Shown here: in pieces, positions 8,074-16,399 of the stretch
Numbering within the stretch: position 1 is the first letter of the stretch
How the letters are laid out: every line of letters starts with the position of its first letter
Assembly: GCA_964420405.1 (NCBI GenBank)
Contig: CAYQTL010000038.1
Coordinates: 1-39,411, forward strand
Length of the DNA stretch: 39,411 bases
Source: CAYQTL01 sp964420405
GTDB taxonomy: Bacteria; Acidobacteriota; Thermoanaerobaculia; Thermoanaerobaculales; Sulfomarinibacteraceae
Direction: 5' to 3'
Made by a program: the position numbers and the translations under genes
The notes under the pieces: model-generated
Seen by the model: only the letters and a program-made list of their open reading frames with translations
What the model was told of the DNA's origin: nothing
The model's database searches: none

Positions 8074-8079
8074 TATCAT
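8074..8079 (+). promoter_or_regulatory. Candidate -10 box for a leaderless glpK transcript
   Basis: TATCAT ends 6 bases before the ATG at 8086, with no Shine-Dalgarno sequence in between. The geometry is the same as at the Crp/Fnr gene. Confidence 0.5.
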
Positions 8080-8085
8080 CGACGG

Positions 8086-9603
8086 ATGCCCGATGCCGTG
8101 CTCGCCATCGACCAGGGGACGACCGGCACCACCGCGATCGTCTTCGCCGACGACGGCTCGGTGCTCGGACGTGCGTACCGCGAGCTCGACGCGAGCTACC
8201 CGCGGCCGGGCTGGGTCGAGCAGGACCCCGAGGCGATCTGGACCTCCAGCCTCGAGGCGGCGGCCGCGGCGCTGGCGTCGGCCGATCTGACGCCGGGACG
8301 GCTGGCGGGGATCGGCATCGCCAACCAGCGCGAGACGACCATCGTGTGGGACCGGGCCAGCGGTCGGCCCGTGTACCCGGCGATCGTGTGGCAGAGCCGC
8401 CAGACCGCCGACCTGTGCGCCGAGCTGCGCGACGCCGGGGTCGACCCGCTGGTCCGGGAGCGCACCGGTCTGCTGGTCGATCCATACTTCGCGGCCACCA
8501 AGCTCCGCTGGATCCTCGACCGCGACCCCGGGCTGCGGGTGCGGGCGGCGGGCGGCGGCCTCGCGTTCGGCACCGTCGACTCGTGGTTGATCTGGCGGCT
8601 GAGCGGGGGGGCGGTCCACGCCACGGAGCCCACCAACGCCGCCCGGACCATGCTCTACGACATCCACCGGCATCGTTGGGACGACGACCTCCTGGAGGCG
8701 GTCGGGATCCCCGCCGCCGTGCTGCCCGAGGTCCTGCCGACCTGCGGCGAGCTCGGCCGGACGACCGACCTCGACGGGCTGCCGGCGGATCTTCCCATCG
8801 CCGGCGTCGCGGGCGACCAGCAGGCGGCCCTCTTCGGCCAGTGCTGCTGGCGGCCCGGGATGGTCAAGAGCACCTACGGCACCGGCAGCTTCGCCGTGCT
8901 GTTCCTCGGCGAGGAGCCCTGCAGCAGCTCCCACGGGCTGCTCTCCACCGTCTGCTGCGACCATCGGGGAGGGCCCGCCTACGCCCTCGAAGGAGCCATC
9001 TTCACCACCGGGGCGGCGGTGCAGTGGCTGCGGGACGCCCTCGGGGTGATCGCGACCGCCGCCGAGTCGGAGGAGCTCGCCCGCCGGGTCGAGGACACCC
9101 TCGGCGTCTACGTGGTGCCCGCCTTCACCGGGCTCGGCGCGCCCTACTGGGACGCGGACGCCCGCGGTGCGATCGTCGGCCTGACCCGCGGCGCCGGCCG
9201 GGAGCACGTGGTCCGCGCGACCCTCGAGAGCATCGCCTACCAGAACCGCGACATCGTCGAGGCGATGGAGGCCGACGCCGGAGTCACCGTCGCCGAGCTC
9301 CGGGTCGACGGCGGCGCCGCGGCCAACGACCTGCTGATGCAGCTGCAGGCCGACATTCTCGGCCTCACCGTCGACCGCCCCGCGCTGGTCGAGTCGACCG
9401 CGGCCGGCGCCGCGTTCCTCGCCGGGCTCGCTCTCGGCGTGTGGTCCGGCGCGGGCGAGCTCGAGCGCGCACGGAGCTCGGAGCGACGCTTCGAGCCGGC
9501 GATGCCGGCCGCCGAGCGGGAGCGGCGCTACGCCGGGTGGCGGCGGGCGGTGTACCGGGTGCTCACACCCCGCGGAGGGGACGGGATCGGCGGCGCGGGC
9601 TGA
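8086..9603 (+). CDS. glpK: Glycerol kinase
   Basis: This FGGY-family glycerol kinase of 505 residues phosphorylates glycerol to sn-glycerol 3-phosphate in the cytoplasm. The phosphate-binding start AIDQGTTGTTAIVF (6-19), the mid-protein GVAGDQQAALFGQ and the FGGY-type segment FTGLGAPYWDADARG are all present, as is the late LRVDGGAAANDLLMQ motif. Length is normal for the family. No glpF or glpD is beside it, so it is a lone gene. The start is supported by the adjacent -10-like box. Its stop codon lies in a hairpin shared with the convergent DUF3108 gene. Confidence 0.95.
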   Translation: MPDAVLAIDQGTTGTTAIVFADDGSVLGRAYRELDASYPRPGWVEQDPEAIWTSSLEAAAAALASADLTPGRLAGIGIANQRETTIVWDRASGRPVYPAIVWQSRQTADLCAELRDAGVDPLVRERTGLLVDPYFAATKLRWILDRDPGLRVRAAGGGLAFGTVDSWLIWRLSGGAVHATEPTNAARTMLYDIHRHRWDDDLLEAVGIPAAVLPEVLPTCGELGRTTDLDGLPADLPIAGVAGDQQAALFGQCCWRPGMVKSTYGTGSFAVLFLGEEPCSSSHGLLSTVCCDHRGGPAYALEGAIFTTGAAVQWLRDALGVIATAAESEELARRVEDTLGVYVVPAFTGLGAPYWDADARGAIVGLTRGAGREHVVRATLESIAYQNRDIVEAMEADAGVTVAELRVDGGAAANDLLMQLQADILGLTVDRPALVESTAAGAAFLAGLALGVWSGAGELERARSSERRFEPAMPAAERERRYAGWRRAVYRVLTPRGGDGIGGAG

Positions 9604-9619
9604 CGCCGCCCGGCGTCAG
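9600..9619. terminator. Bidirectional terminator hairpin containing both stop codons
   Basis: CTGACGCC and GGCGTCAG form a perfect 8-bp stem with a GCCC loop. The glpK stop TGA (9601-9603) is in the left arm and the stop of the convergent DUF3108 gene (TCA, 9616-9618) is in the right arm. The 12 bases between the two genes are thus almost entirely terminator. Confidence 0.6.
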
Positions 9620-10503
9620 GTCGGATCGCCGGTCGGCTCTGTGGACGCGGTCGCTCCGACCGCGTCCGGTATGACCGGCACCTCCGGCCGCGTCTCGACA
9701 GACTCGAGCTTCGCCACCAGGCGGCCGAACGACATGTCGAACTCGATCCGGTACGGCAGCCGGCGCTGCTCGATCCCGAGGTACAGCGTGATCTGGCCCT
9801 TCTGGCCGAACATGCCGCCCTCCTCGGTCCTCGGGATCACCACGTCGACCTTCCGCTTCTCGCCCATCGCCTTGATGGTCGTCCGCTCCTCGACCTCGAC
9901 CGTGGTCGGCTCGACATTGCGTGAACCCACGATGTTGAGCTCGATCGGACCACCGTCGGGGCCCAGGCAGCTGCGGATCCGGTAGATGTACGTGAGCGGG
10001 TCGACCAGTGGCCGGAGGTCGGTCCGGAAACGGCGCTCCTCGCCGCGGACCATGCCCCGCACGGTGCCGCCCGCCGGGTCGAGCAGGAACTCCTGGTGCT
10101 CGAGCTCGCCCCGCTGCTCGCTGCGGTCGAGGTACCGCACCGAGGACAGGGAGACCGGGTCGAACCAGGCGTCGATCCGCGACCGCACCCGGTAGATCCC
10201 GTCCCAGAACGGCGTCGTGCGGGCTGTCATCGCGATCCGGAGCTCCGCGTGCTCCACCTGCGACTCGCGGAACGTCTCGAGTGTCATCTCACCGGCCTTC
10301 AGGCCGAGCCAGCGGACGTCGTAGACCAGCCGCTCGCCGAGCGGGATCGGCTCGTCGACGCACTGCACGAAGCCGTCGTCTCCCCTTTCGGCCGCCGAAC
10401 CGGACGCGGCGAGCACGCACAGTGCGGCCGCGGCGAGCCACCGGCAGCGGTCTCGTGGTGGCCTGCGGGAGGACGAGCGGGGCGGACGGGTCGGACGGTC
10501 CAT
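9616..10503 (-). CDS. Secreted DUF3108 protein
   Basis: The protein has 295 residues with a signal peptide after a basic, Arg-rich head (hydrophobic WLAAAALCVLAASGSAA, about 22-38). The mature part matches DUF3108, a beta-rich periplasmic/envelope family: LGERLVYDVRWLGLKAGEM is the characteristic opening, followed by RVRSRIDAWFDP and GGMFGQKGQITLYL. The function of the family is not established; it is often found near lipid or lipoprotein genes. The frame stays open far upstream to 13212, but only the part from the ATG at 10503 is coherent. It is divergent from the secreted repeat protein at 10639 and convergent with glpK. Confidence 0.85.
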   Translation of the reverse strand: MDRPTRPPRSSSRRPPRDRCRWLAAAALCVLAASGSAAERGDDGFVQCVDEPIPLGERLVYDVRWLGLKAGEMTLETFRESQVEHAELRIAMTARTTPFWDGIYRVRSRIDAWFDPVSLSSVRYLDRSEQRGELEHQEFLLDPAGGTVRGMVRGEERRFRTDLRPLVDPLTYIYRIRSCLGPDGGPIELNIVGSRNVEPTTVEVEERTTIKAMGEKRKVDVVIPRTEEGGMFGQKGQITLYLGIEQRRLPYRIEFDMSFGRLVAKLESVETRPEVPVIPDAVGATASTEPTGDPT

Positions 10504-10525
10504 CGCCCGTGCCAACACGGCTTCG

Positions 10526-10544
10526 GGCGTGGATACTCCACGCC
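10526..10544. promoter_or_regulatory. Inverted repeat in a divergent promoter region
   Basis: GGCGTGG and CCACGCC (7 bp each) flank ATACT in the 135-base region between the divergent genes at 10503 and 10639. On the minus strand the centre reads AGTAT, part of a possible -10. It could be an operator or only a GC-rich coincidence. Confidence 0.3.
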
Positions 10545-10638
10545 GTCCCGGGCGGAGCCTCGCTCCGGGCGCGGGGGCGGCCCGGAGCCACCGCCGGCGG
10601 GCCGCGCCGCGGTGGTAGCCTGTCGGGCGGAGGGAGTC

Positions 10639-11898
10639 ATGAACCGGACCCGGATCCTCATCGTCCTCATCGCCGCCACGGTCCTCGCAGCCGCAGGGCC
10701 GCTCGCGGCCGGGCTGCCGCAGTACGACGCCGGCGACCTCGAGCTGCAGGTCCGCTCGAACATCGTCGACGGCTACAACCTGCCCGCCAACTCGTCGTTC
10801 AACAGCCGGACGCCGTCGCTGACCGACGACGGCGTCGTGGCCGTGTCGCTGGGCGTCGTCGGCGGGGACGTCGACACGGTCGGCGTCTGGCTCGGCGCGG
10901 ACGGCGCCGGCTCCGTCGCGTGGTCCAGCTCGAGCGGACCGTTCATTTCCGACTGCGCCGTCAACGACGCTCGCCTGGTGGTGTTCGAGCTCAGCTTCAT
11001 CACCCCCGACGGGATCTACTTCTACGACGACTCGGACTCCAGCTCGGGGCTGCTGACGGACCGTCCGCTCGGGGCCAGCGGCTGGAGCAGCCCGCAGGTC
11101 AACGCCTCCGGGCAGGTCGGCTACCGGGCATCGTTCCTCGGCGACCACGCGTGGATCTCGTTCGACGGCGAGCTCACCCCGCCGATCCACGCCGCCGAGG
11201 AGGGGGTCGACGCCCTGAGCCCGTACTGGTACCTCTACACGCCGGCGTTCAACGACGCCCGCGAGATCGCCGGCAAGGCGTCGCTGGCCTCCAACCACGA
11301 CGCCGACCAGATCATCCGCTGCGACGCGGCCGGCGCCTGCGTCGTGATCGCCGAGGACCAGACCTCCGACCCGCTCTCGGCCTACACCGGGTTCGCCAAC
11401 TCGGTCGGCCTCGACGATCGTGGACGCGTCGCGTTCAAGGCCACCACCGACGACGGCGAGGAGGGGATCTACCTGTCCGACGGCGTCACGGCGGTGACCA
11501 TCGCCACCACCGCGATGGCCGGGATCTCGTCGTTCGAGTTCTTCGCACCGCGGTCCAACGACCGCGGCCAGGTCGTCTTCCGGGCGGTCGACGACGCCGG
11601 GCTGCAGGCGATCTTCGTCGGCGACGGCGCCGAGCTCGTGAAGGTCGTGACGGAGCACGACGTGGTCCCGACCGACCTCGGCCCGGGACGGATCGACCAG
11701 CACGACGACTCGACCGTGTTCGGCGGCAACCCCGTCATCAACGACCGCGGCGACGTGGCGTTCATCGCGTCCCTCGCTCCCGAGAGCAACAGCCAGGTCG
11801 AGTGGGGATCGGGTCTGTTCATCGCCGCCGGCGGCCACGTCTTCGCCGACGGATTCGAGGGCGGCGACACCACGGCGTGGTCCTCGACCCTCCCGTGA
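10639..11898 (+). CDS. Secreted beta-repeat protein with DGFE-type C-terminal tail
   Basis: The protein has 419 residues with a signal peptide (about 1-27, RILIVLIAATVLAAAGPLAA). The body is a string of related ~45-60-residue units with phrases such as SLTDDGVVAVSLG, VNASGQVGYRASF, LDDRGRVAFKATT, SNDRGQVVFRAV and INDRGDVAFIAS, the pattern of DUF7453/choice-of-anchor repeat proteins that probably form a beta-propeller. It ends FADGFEGGDTTAWSSTLP, matching a recurrent C-terminal DGFE-x-GD-x-x-AW-S tail on secreted proteins of several environmental phyla, which may be a sorting or processing signal. The ATG at 10639 follows AGGGAG closely. No enzymatic residues are recognisable. It is followed 36 bases later by cinA. 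Confidence 0.85.
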   Translation: MNRTRILIVLIAATVLAAAGPLAAGLPQYDAGDLELQVRSNIVDGYNLPANSSFNSRTPSLTDDGVVAVSLGVVGGDVDTVGVWLGADGAGSVAWSSSSGPFISDCAVNDARLVVFELSFITPDGIYFYDDSDSSSGLLTDRPLGASGWSSPQVNASGQVGYRASFLGDHAWISFDGELTPPIHAAEEGVDALSPYWYLYTPAFNDAREIAGKASLASNHDADQIIRCDAAGACVVIAEDQTSDPLSAYTGFANSVGLDDRGRVAFKATTDDGEEGIYLSDGVTAVTIATTAMAGISSFEFFAPRSNDRGQVVFRAVDDAGLQAIFVGDGAELVKVVTEHDVVPTDLGPGRIDQHDDSTVFGGNPVINDRGDVAFIASLAPESNSQVEWGSGLFIAAGGHVFADGFEGGDTTAWSSTLP

Positions 11899-11934
11899 CG
11901 CCGCTCTGACGGGACCAGGAGACGGCACGGGACG

Positions 11935-13089
11935 ATGGCGCGGATCGAGGTACTGACCATCGGCGACGAGCTGGTGGAGGGCCGCCTGGTGGACACCAAC
12001 GCCGGCTGGATCTCCGAGCGCCTGGCCGACGCCGGCCTCGCCGTCGCCCGCCACATCTCGGTCGGCGACGACCGCGACGAGATCGTGGCCGCGCTGCGCG
12101 AGGCCGCGGCGCGGTCCGACGCGGTGCTGGTGTCGGGCGGGCTCGGACCCACCACCGACGACCTCACCGCACGCTGCGCCGCCACGGCGGCCGGCGTCGA
12201 GGTCGCACGCCACCCCGAGGCGCTCGCCCACGTGGAGCGGTTCTTCGCCGACCGCGGCCGCGGCATGTCCCCCAACAACGCCCAGCAGGCGGACCTGCCC
12301 GCCGGCTGCGAGCTGCTGCCAAACCCCCACGGCACCGCCGTCGGCTTCTCGGTCGTGATCGGGAGCTGCCGGCTGTTCTTCATGCCCGGCGTGCCCCGCG
12401 AGCTGCAGGCGATGGTCGACGCCGACGTGCTGCCGCAGCTGCGGGCACGGATCGCCGCCAGCCCCCCGCTGGCGGCGACGCTGAAGGTGTTCGGTCGCGG
12501 AGAGTCCGACGTCGGCCAGCTGCTGGAGGGGCTGGGCGCGGATCTCGCGCCGCCGGCCCGCCTCCTCGTGCAGTACCGCGCCACCTTCCCCGAGATCCAC
12601 CTCCGGCTGGTGCTGCGCGGCGGCGACGAGGCGCTGCTCACGCGGCTCGTCGAGGACGCCCGCCGCCGGCTCGGTCACCACGTGTTCGCGGCCGGCGGTG
12701 CCCGCTGCGACACCACCTACGCCGAGGCCGTCTGCGCCCGGCTCGACCGGGTCGGGGTGCGGCTGGCTGCAGCGGAGGCGCTCACCGCCGGCCGGGTCGC
12801 GCTGCTGCTCGCCGGATCGGACCTCGCCGGCCGGGTCCTGCTGCGGTCGGAGGTCGAGCCCTTCGGCGTCGGGGACGCCGCCGGTCGCGCCGAGGCGGCC
12901 CGCGACGTCGCCGGCGCCACCCACGGCCTGGCGGTGGCCGGTGACGCCGCCGCCGGCACGGTGCGGATCGCGGTCGCGGGCCCCTCCGGCAGCCGCGTCC
13001 GCGACCTCGCGTACCCGATCGACGCCACGCGCCTGCGCACGCTGGCCGCCTACGCCGCGCTCGCCCTGCTCGTGCGGACGGTCGACTGA
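11935..13089 (+). CDS. cinA: CinA-family protein with degenerate C-terminal domain
   Basis: The protein has 384 residues. The N-terminal MoCF-like domain is intact: TIGDELVEGRLVDTNAGWIS (8-27), the VSGGLGPTTDDLT loop and the FFMPGVPRELQAM loop; this domain acts as an ADP-ribose pyrophosphatase in characterised CinA proteins. The C-terminal ~109 residues align to the PncC nicotinamide-mononucleotide deamidase domain but are shortened. The usual AES-x-TGG active-site loop reads AEALTAG (280-286), so the catalytic serine is Ala282 and the first glycine of the pair is lost. Deamidase activity is therefore doubtful. Total length is short for the family (about 410-420). A GGAG 13 bases upstream is the only Shine-Dalgarno candidate. 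Confidence 0.9.
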   Translation: MARIEVLTIGDELVEGRLVDTNAGWISERLADAGLAVARHISVGDDRDEIVAALREAAARSDAVLVSGGLGPTTDDLTARCAATAAGVEVARHPEALAHVERFFADRGRGMSPNNAQQADLPAGCELLPNPHGTAVGFSVVIGSCRLFFMPGVPRELQAMVDADVLPQLRARIAASPPLAATLKVFGRGESDVGQLLEGLGADLAPPARLLVQYRATFPEIHLRLVLRGGDEALLTRLVEDARRRLGHHVFAAGGARCDTTYAEAVCARLDRVGVRLAAAEALTAGRVALLLAGSDLAGRVLLRSEVEPFGVGDAAGRAEAARDVAGATHGLAVAGDAAAGTVRIAVAGPSGSRVRDLAYPIDATRLRTLAAYAALALLVRTVD

Positions 13090-13230
13090 GGCAGCCCGTC
13101 GTGCGCGCCCCGCCGCTCCGCGTCCCGACGGGGCAGGAAGGCGGGACGGCGCGACGGTGGGACAGAGCGGAGGGGTGGGCCGCACCGCGACTGGCTCCTC
13201 GCACCTCGGCACCGTCCGAGGGTCACACTC

Positions 13231-13674
13231 TCAGACGTTCCTCTCGTCGGAACGGCTCGTGTCGTCCGCGACGACGCCAGGGTCAGCGCCGCCCACGAAC
13301 CGGTCGAGCAGCTCGCCCAGGGCCGCGGCGCCGATCGGCTTCGACGCCCAGCCGGCGGCGCCCGCCCCGATCGCCGACTCGATGCGCGCCCGGACGCTGC
13401 CGTCACCCACGTAGCCGCTGAGGAAGAAGGTCGGCGGGGGTCGGCCGAGCACCCGGCCGAGCTCGAAGAACGTCTCGACACCGTCCATCCCGGGCATGTT
13501 CACGTCCATCAGCACGAGGTCGGGCGGGGTCTGCCGGGCCACTCCGACGGCGTCGACGCCGTCGCGGGCGGTGGCGACATCGACATCGCCCCGGCTCGCG
13601 ACGAGCAGCCGCACCAGGTCGGCCACCGCCTCCCGTACCGCCTCGTCGTCGTCGACCACCAGGATCCGGATCAC
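13231..13674 (-). CDS. Single-domain response regulator (receiver only)
   Basis: The protein has 147 residues: one receiver domain and a short acidic/polar tail with no output domain. The acid pocket D8-D10, phospho-acceptor D57 (LVLMDVNMPGMDG), the switch Ser in FLSGYVG and K112 (SKPIG) are all present, so it should be phosphorylatable. Its ATG at 13674 overlaps the stop of the propeller sensor by 4 bases (ATGA), making the two a translationally coupled pair. A receiver with no effector could act as a phosphate sink, a shuttle in a phosphorelay, or through protein contacts. Its partner sensor lacks an ATPase domain, so the phosphate source is unclear. Confidence 0.9.
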   Translation of the reverse strand: MIRILVVDDDEAVREAVADLVRLLVASRGDVDVATARDGVDAVGVARQTPPDLVLMDVNMPGMDGVETFFELGRVLGRPPPTFFLSGYVGDGSVRARIESAIGAGAAGWASKPIGAAALGELLDRFVGGADPGVVADDTSRSDERNV

Positions 13675-16301
13675 CGGTCGTCGCGCCTCCTCAGGTCGAC
13701 CATCATCTCATCGCCGGCGTAGGGGGCCTCGGGCGGCAGCCCGTCTCCGTGCAGGTGCTCGATCCGGTCGGCCAGGGTGCGCAGCCGCGTCACCGCCGCC
13801 CTCGACTCACCCACCGACCGGCGCAGCGCGCCATCGGCGGTCCCCTGCTCCAGGATCGCCAGCCGCGCCTCCAGCACCTGCAGCGGCTGCCGGAACTCGT
13901 GGACGATGCCCACCGACAGCCTGCGGAGCGCCGAGGCATGCTCGCGCAGCCGTCGCTCGCGCCGCGCCGAGCGCCATCGCACCGCGGCCGGCGGCGCCGC
14001 CAGCAGCAGGGCCACGACGGCGACGGCGAACCACGGCCGACGCCACAGCGCCTGCGGCACCACCAGCTCGACGACCGCGGGCTCGCTCCAGCCGCCCTCG
14101 GCACTCAGCCCCTGGACCTCGAAACGGTAGCGCCCCGCTCCGAGATGGTGGTACACCGCGAACCGCCGTCCGCCGGCCGTCACCCAGTCCGGATCCGAAC
14201 CCGCGAGGCGGTACCGGAATGCCACCGTCCCCGCCGACGACAGGCTCAAGCAGCTGAAACGGACCTCGACCCGGCCGTGCCCGGCGGGGATCTCCAGCGG
14301 ACCCTGGACCGACGGCACGGCCGCGCCGTCCACCAGCACCTCCTCAACCAGGGCCCGCGGGGGCGCCCCCCGCCCGAGCGACGAGGGACGGATCGAGACG
14401 AGCCCGCGGACCGTCGGGAAGTACAGCCGGCCGTCGCGGGTCCGCCACGCGGCCGGCTGGAAGCCGCCGGTGGTCTCGGTGGTCGGCAGACCGTGGTCGG
14501 TGCCGAAGGATACCGGCACGATCGAGCCCTGGCGGCGGTCGGCCACCGCCAGGAGCTCCTGGACGGACACCCGGTAGATGCCCCGGTTGCCGCTCAACCA
14601 CAGCTCGCCGGCGGCGCCCTCGAGGATCGCGGACACCACCGGCTCGGCGAGCCCGCGGTCCGTTCCGATGACCCGCAGCGCGTCGTCCCGCACCACGCCG
14701 AGCCCGGCGCCGTAGGTCCCGACCCAGAGCCGCCCCTCGCCGTCGGGGAGCAGCGCCCGGACGCGGGCGCCGGACCAGGCGAGGTCCTCCGGCAGCCGCT
14801 CCACGCTGCCGCCGGCGATCCGGGCGAGGCCCGCGGTGGTGCCGATCCAGACGCGGTTGCTGGAGTCCTCCGCGAAGCAGCGCACGTCGTCCGAGGGCAA
14901 CCCGGCGGCAGTGTCGAAACGCACCAGTGCGCCGTCGGTGGAGCGGTAGGCACCCTCCCCCCGCGTTCCGATCCAGATGGCGCCCGCGCTGTCCTGGAAC
15001 AGGGCCACCACCACGCCACCGTCCGCCAGACCGGGAGCGTCCAGCGGGCGCTCGACCCGACCGTCGACCAGCCGGCCGACCCCACCCCCCCAGGTGCCGA
15101 CCCACAACGAGCCGTCGCGGGCCGCCAGCAGCGACCACACGCAGTCTCCGGGGCGCGTCTCCGGCTGCAGCCTCCGGTACCGCACCTCGCCGTCGACGAC
15201 GCCGACGATCCCGCCACAGTTCAGCCCGGCCCAGACGACCCCGTCGCCGTCCTCGGCCACCGCCAGCACGGCGTCGACCGGCAGCCCGCCCCTGTTCCGG
15301 TCGAGCACCTCGAACAGCGGCGGCGCGAGCCGGTGGAGCCCGCCCAGAGAGGTCCCGATCCACAGCGTGCCCGCCGGACCCTCCAGCAGCACGCGGACCG
15401 GACCGGAGCCGTGTCCTTCCGCGCGCACGACCACCTCGGGCCGCCCCTCCCGCAGCCGGAACACCCCGCCTCGAAAGCTCCCCATCCAGACGACGCCCGA
15501 TCGGTCCTCCAGCACCGACCACTGGTTGGGCCCGTCCAGGCCCTCTGCGACCGAGTACCGCTCGACCACCCGGCCGTCGAAGCGCAGCAGTCCGCCGCCG
15601 TCGGTCGCGAGCCACATCCCGCCGCGGCGCGAGCGCGACATGCTCAGGATCTGGATGCCGGCCGGGAGGCCGTGCTCGTGCCCGTACCGGTCGATGCCGC
15701 CGTCGGAGCCGAGCCGCAGCAGCTGCGCCCTCCCCGCGATCCACAACGCGCCGTCCGGGGTGGTCTCGAACGCGTTGACCCGGCCCTCGAGCACGCCCGC
15801 CAGCGGACGGTCGACCGTCGTCCCGTCGGCCTGGACCACCACCGGTCCTCCGGTGTCGAGACCGACCCAGATCCGACCCGCGGCGTCCTCCTGGAGGTCG
15901 GTGACGAACCCGGCTCCGATCGCCTCCACCGGGACGAAGCGTTCCTCCTCGAGGTACCCGACGCCGGCATCCTCCGTGGCGATCCACAGCCGGCCGCGAC
16001 GATCCTCCTCCAGGCGGGTGACCCGCAGCCGGACCCGTCCGTCGGACGTCGCCAGGTCGACGCGCCGGAACGAGGTGCCGTCGAAACGGGCCAGTCCGCC
16101 GAAGGTGGCCACCCACAGGAATCCGTCGGCGCTCGCCACGAGGTCGTTGACCGAGCTCTGGGGGAGGCCGTCCTCCAGGGACCAGCTGCGGTGGACGAGA
16201 TCGGCCTCGACGAGCCGGCCAGCCGCCGGCGCGTCGACGGGCCCCGCCGCGACGGCGGCGAGCAGGACACCGACGGCCCTCGCGAACGTCCTCCGCTGCA
16301 T
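13671..16301 (-). CDS. Reg_prop beta-propeller sensor with DHp but no ATPase domain
   Basis: The protein has 876 residues: signal peptide (1-27), about a dozen Reg_prop repeats (phrases such as GFLWVATFGGLARFDG, GVVWMGSFRGGVFRL, NRVWIGTTAGLARI) forming a periplasmic double propeller, then a Y_Y_Y domain (FRYRLAGSDPDW), a membrane helix (about 755-775) and a cytoplasmic helix pair. The H-box is SVGIVHEFRQPLQVLEARL with His801 as the phospho-acceptor. The protein ends about 75 residues later. There is no HATPase_c domain (no N, G1, F or G2 box) and no room for one, since the stop overlaps the next gene's ATG. The ATG at 16301 is preceded by GGAG and a TATCGT -10-like box. It may work with an ATPase domain supplied in trans, or as a scaffold. 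Confidence 0.9.
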   Translation of the reverse strand: MQRRTFARAVGVLLAAVAAGPVDAPAAGRLVEADLVHRSWSLEDGLPQSSVNDLVASADGFLWVATFGGLARFDGTSFRRVDLATSDGRVRLRVTRLEEDRRGRLWIATEDAGVGYLEEERFVPVEAIGAGFVTDLQEDAAGRIWVGLDTGGPVVVQADGTTVDRPLAGVLEGRVNAFETTPDGALWIAGRAQLLRLGSDGGIDRYGHEHGLPAGIQILSMSRSRRGGMWLATDGGGLLRFDGRVVERYSVAEGLDGPNQWSVLEDRSGVVWMGSFRGGVFRLREGRPEVVVRAEGHGSGPVRVLLEGPAGTLWIGTSLGGLHRLAPPLFEVLDRNRGGLPVDAVLAVAEDGDGVVWAGLNCGGIVGVVDGEVRYRRLQPETRPGDCVWSLLAARDGSLWVGTWGGGVGRLVDGRVERPLDAPGLADGGVVVALFQDSAGAIWIGTRGEGAYRSTDGALVRFDTAAGLPSDDVRCFAEDSSNRVWIGTTAGLARIAGGSVERLPEDLAWSGARVRALLPDGEGRLWVGTYGAGLGVVRDDALRVIGTDRGLAEPVVSAILEGAAGELWLSGNRGIYRVSVQELLAVADRRQGSIVPVSFGTDHGLPTTETTGGFQPAAWRTRDGRLYFPTVRGLVSIRPSSLGRGAPPRALVEEVLVDGAAVPSVQGPLEIPAGHGRVEVRFSCLSLSSAGTVAFRYRLAGSDPDWVTAGGRRFAVYHHLGAGRYRFEVQGLSAEGGWSEPAVVELVVPQALWRRPWFAVAVVALLLAAPPAAVRWRSARRERRLREHASALRRLSVGIVHEFRQPLQVLEARLAILEQGTADGALRRSVGESRAAVTRLRTLADRIEHLHGDGLPPEAPYAGDEMMVDLRRRDDR

Positions 16302-16321
16302 GCCGGCTCCAGTCGACGGCA

Positions 16322-16327
16322 ACGATA
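16322..16327 (-). promoter_or_regulatory. Candidate -10 box of the propeller sensor operon
   Basis: TATCGT lies 20 bases before the ATG at 16301 on the minus strand, with GGAG in between. The same hexamer serves the FNR-box promoter near 6407. Confidence 0.35.
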
Positions 16328-16399
16328 CCGGGTCCGGCGCCCGCTCTCCAGCCCGGCGTCCGCCGGGCCGGCCGGGCACCGGCGCGGGTCCTCCGGCGT

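Noticed and set aside
8584..8589. TTGATC half-site in glpK as an FNR site
   Set aside because: It is inside coding sequence and has no paired ATCAA half-site; other TTGAT occurrences (for example near 18672 and 35680) are likewise single half-sites within genes.
6435..9674. A 1079-residue plus-strand frame
   Set aside because: It is antisense to the peroxidase gene and out of frame with glpK, and its composition (His/Arg/Gly-rich) is that of a shadow frame.
9616..13212. A 1198-residue open frame on the minus strand
   Set aside because: Only its last 295 residues (from 10503) form a recognisable DUF3108 protein. The rest is antisense to cinA and the secreted repeat protein, as expected for long spurious frames in very GC-rich DNA.
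13234..13254. Stem-loop at the end of the lone response regulator gene
   Set aside because: CGTTCC/GGAACG is only 6 bp and lies fully in codons of the protein tail, too weak to call a terminator.
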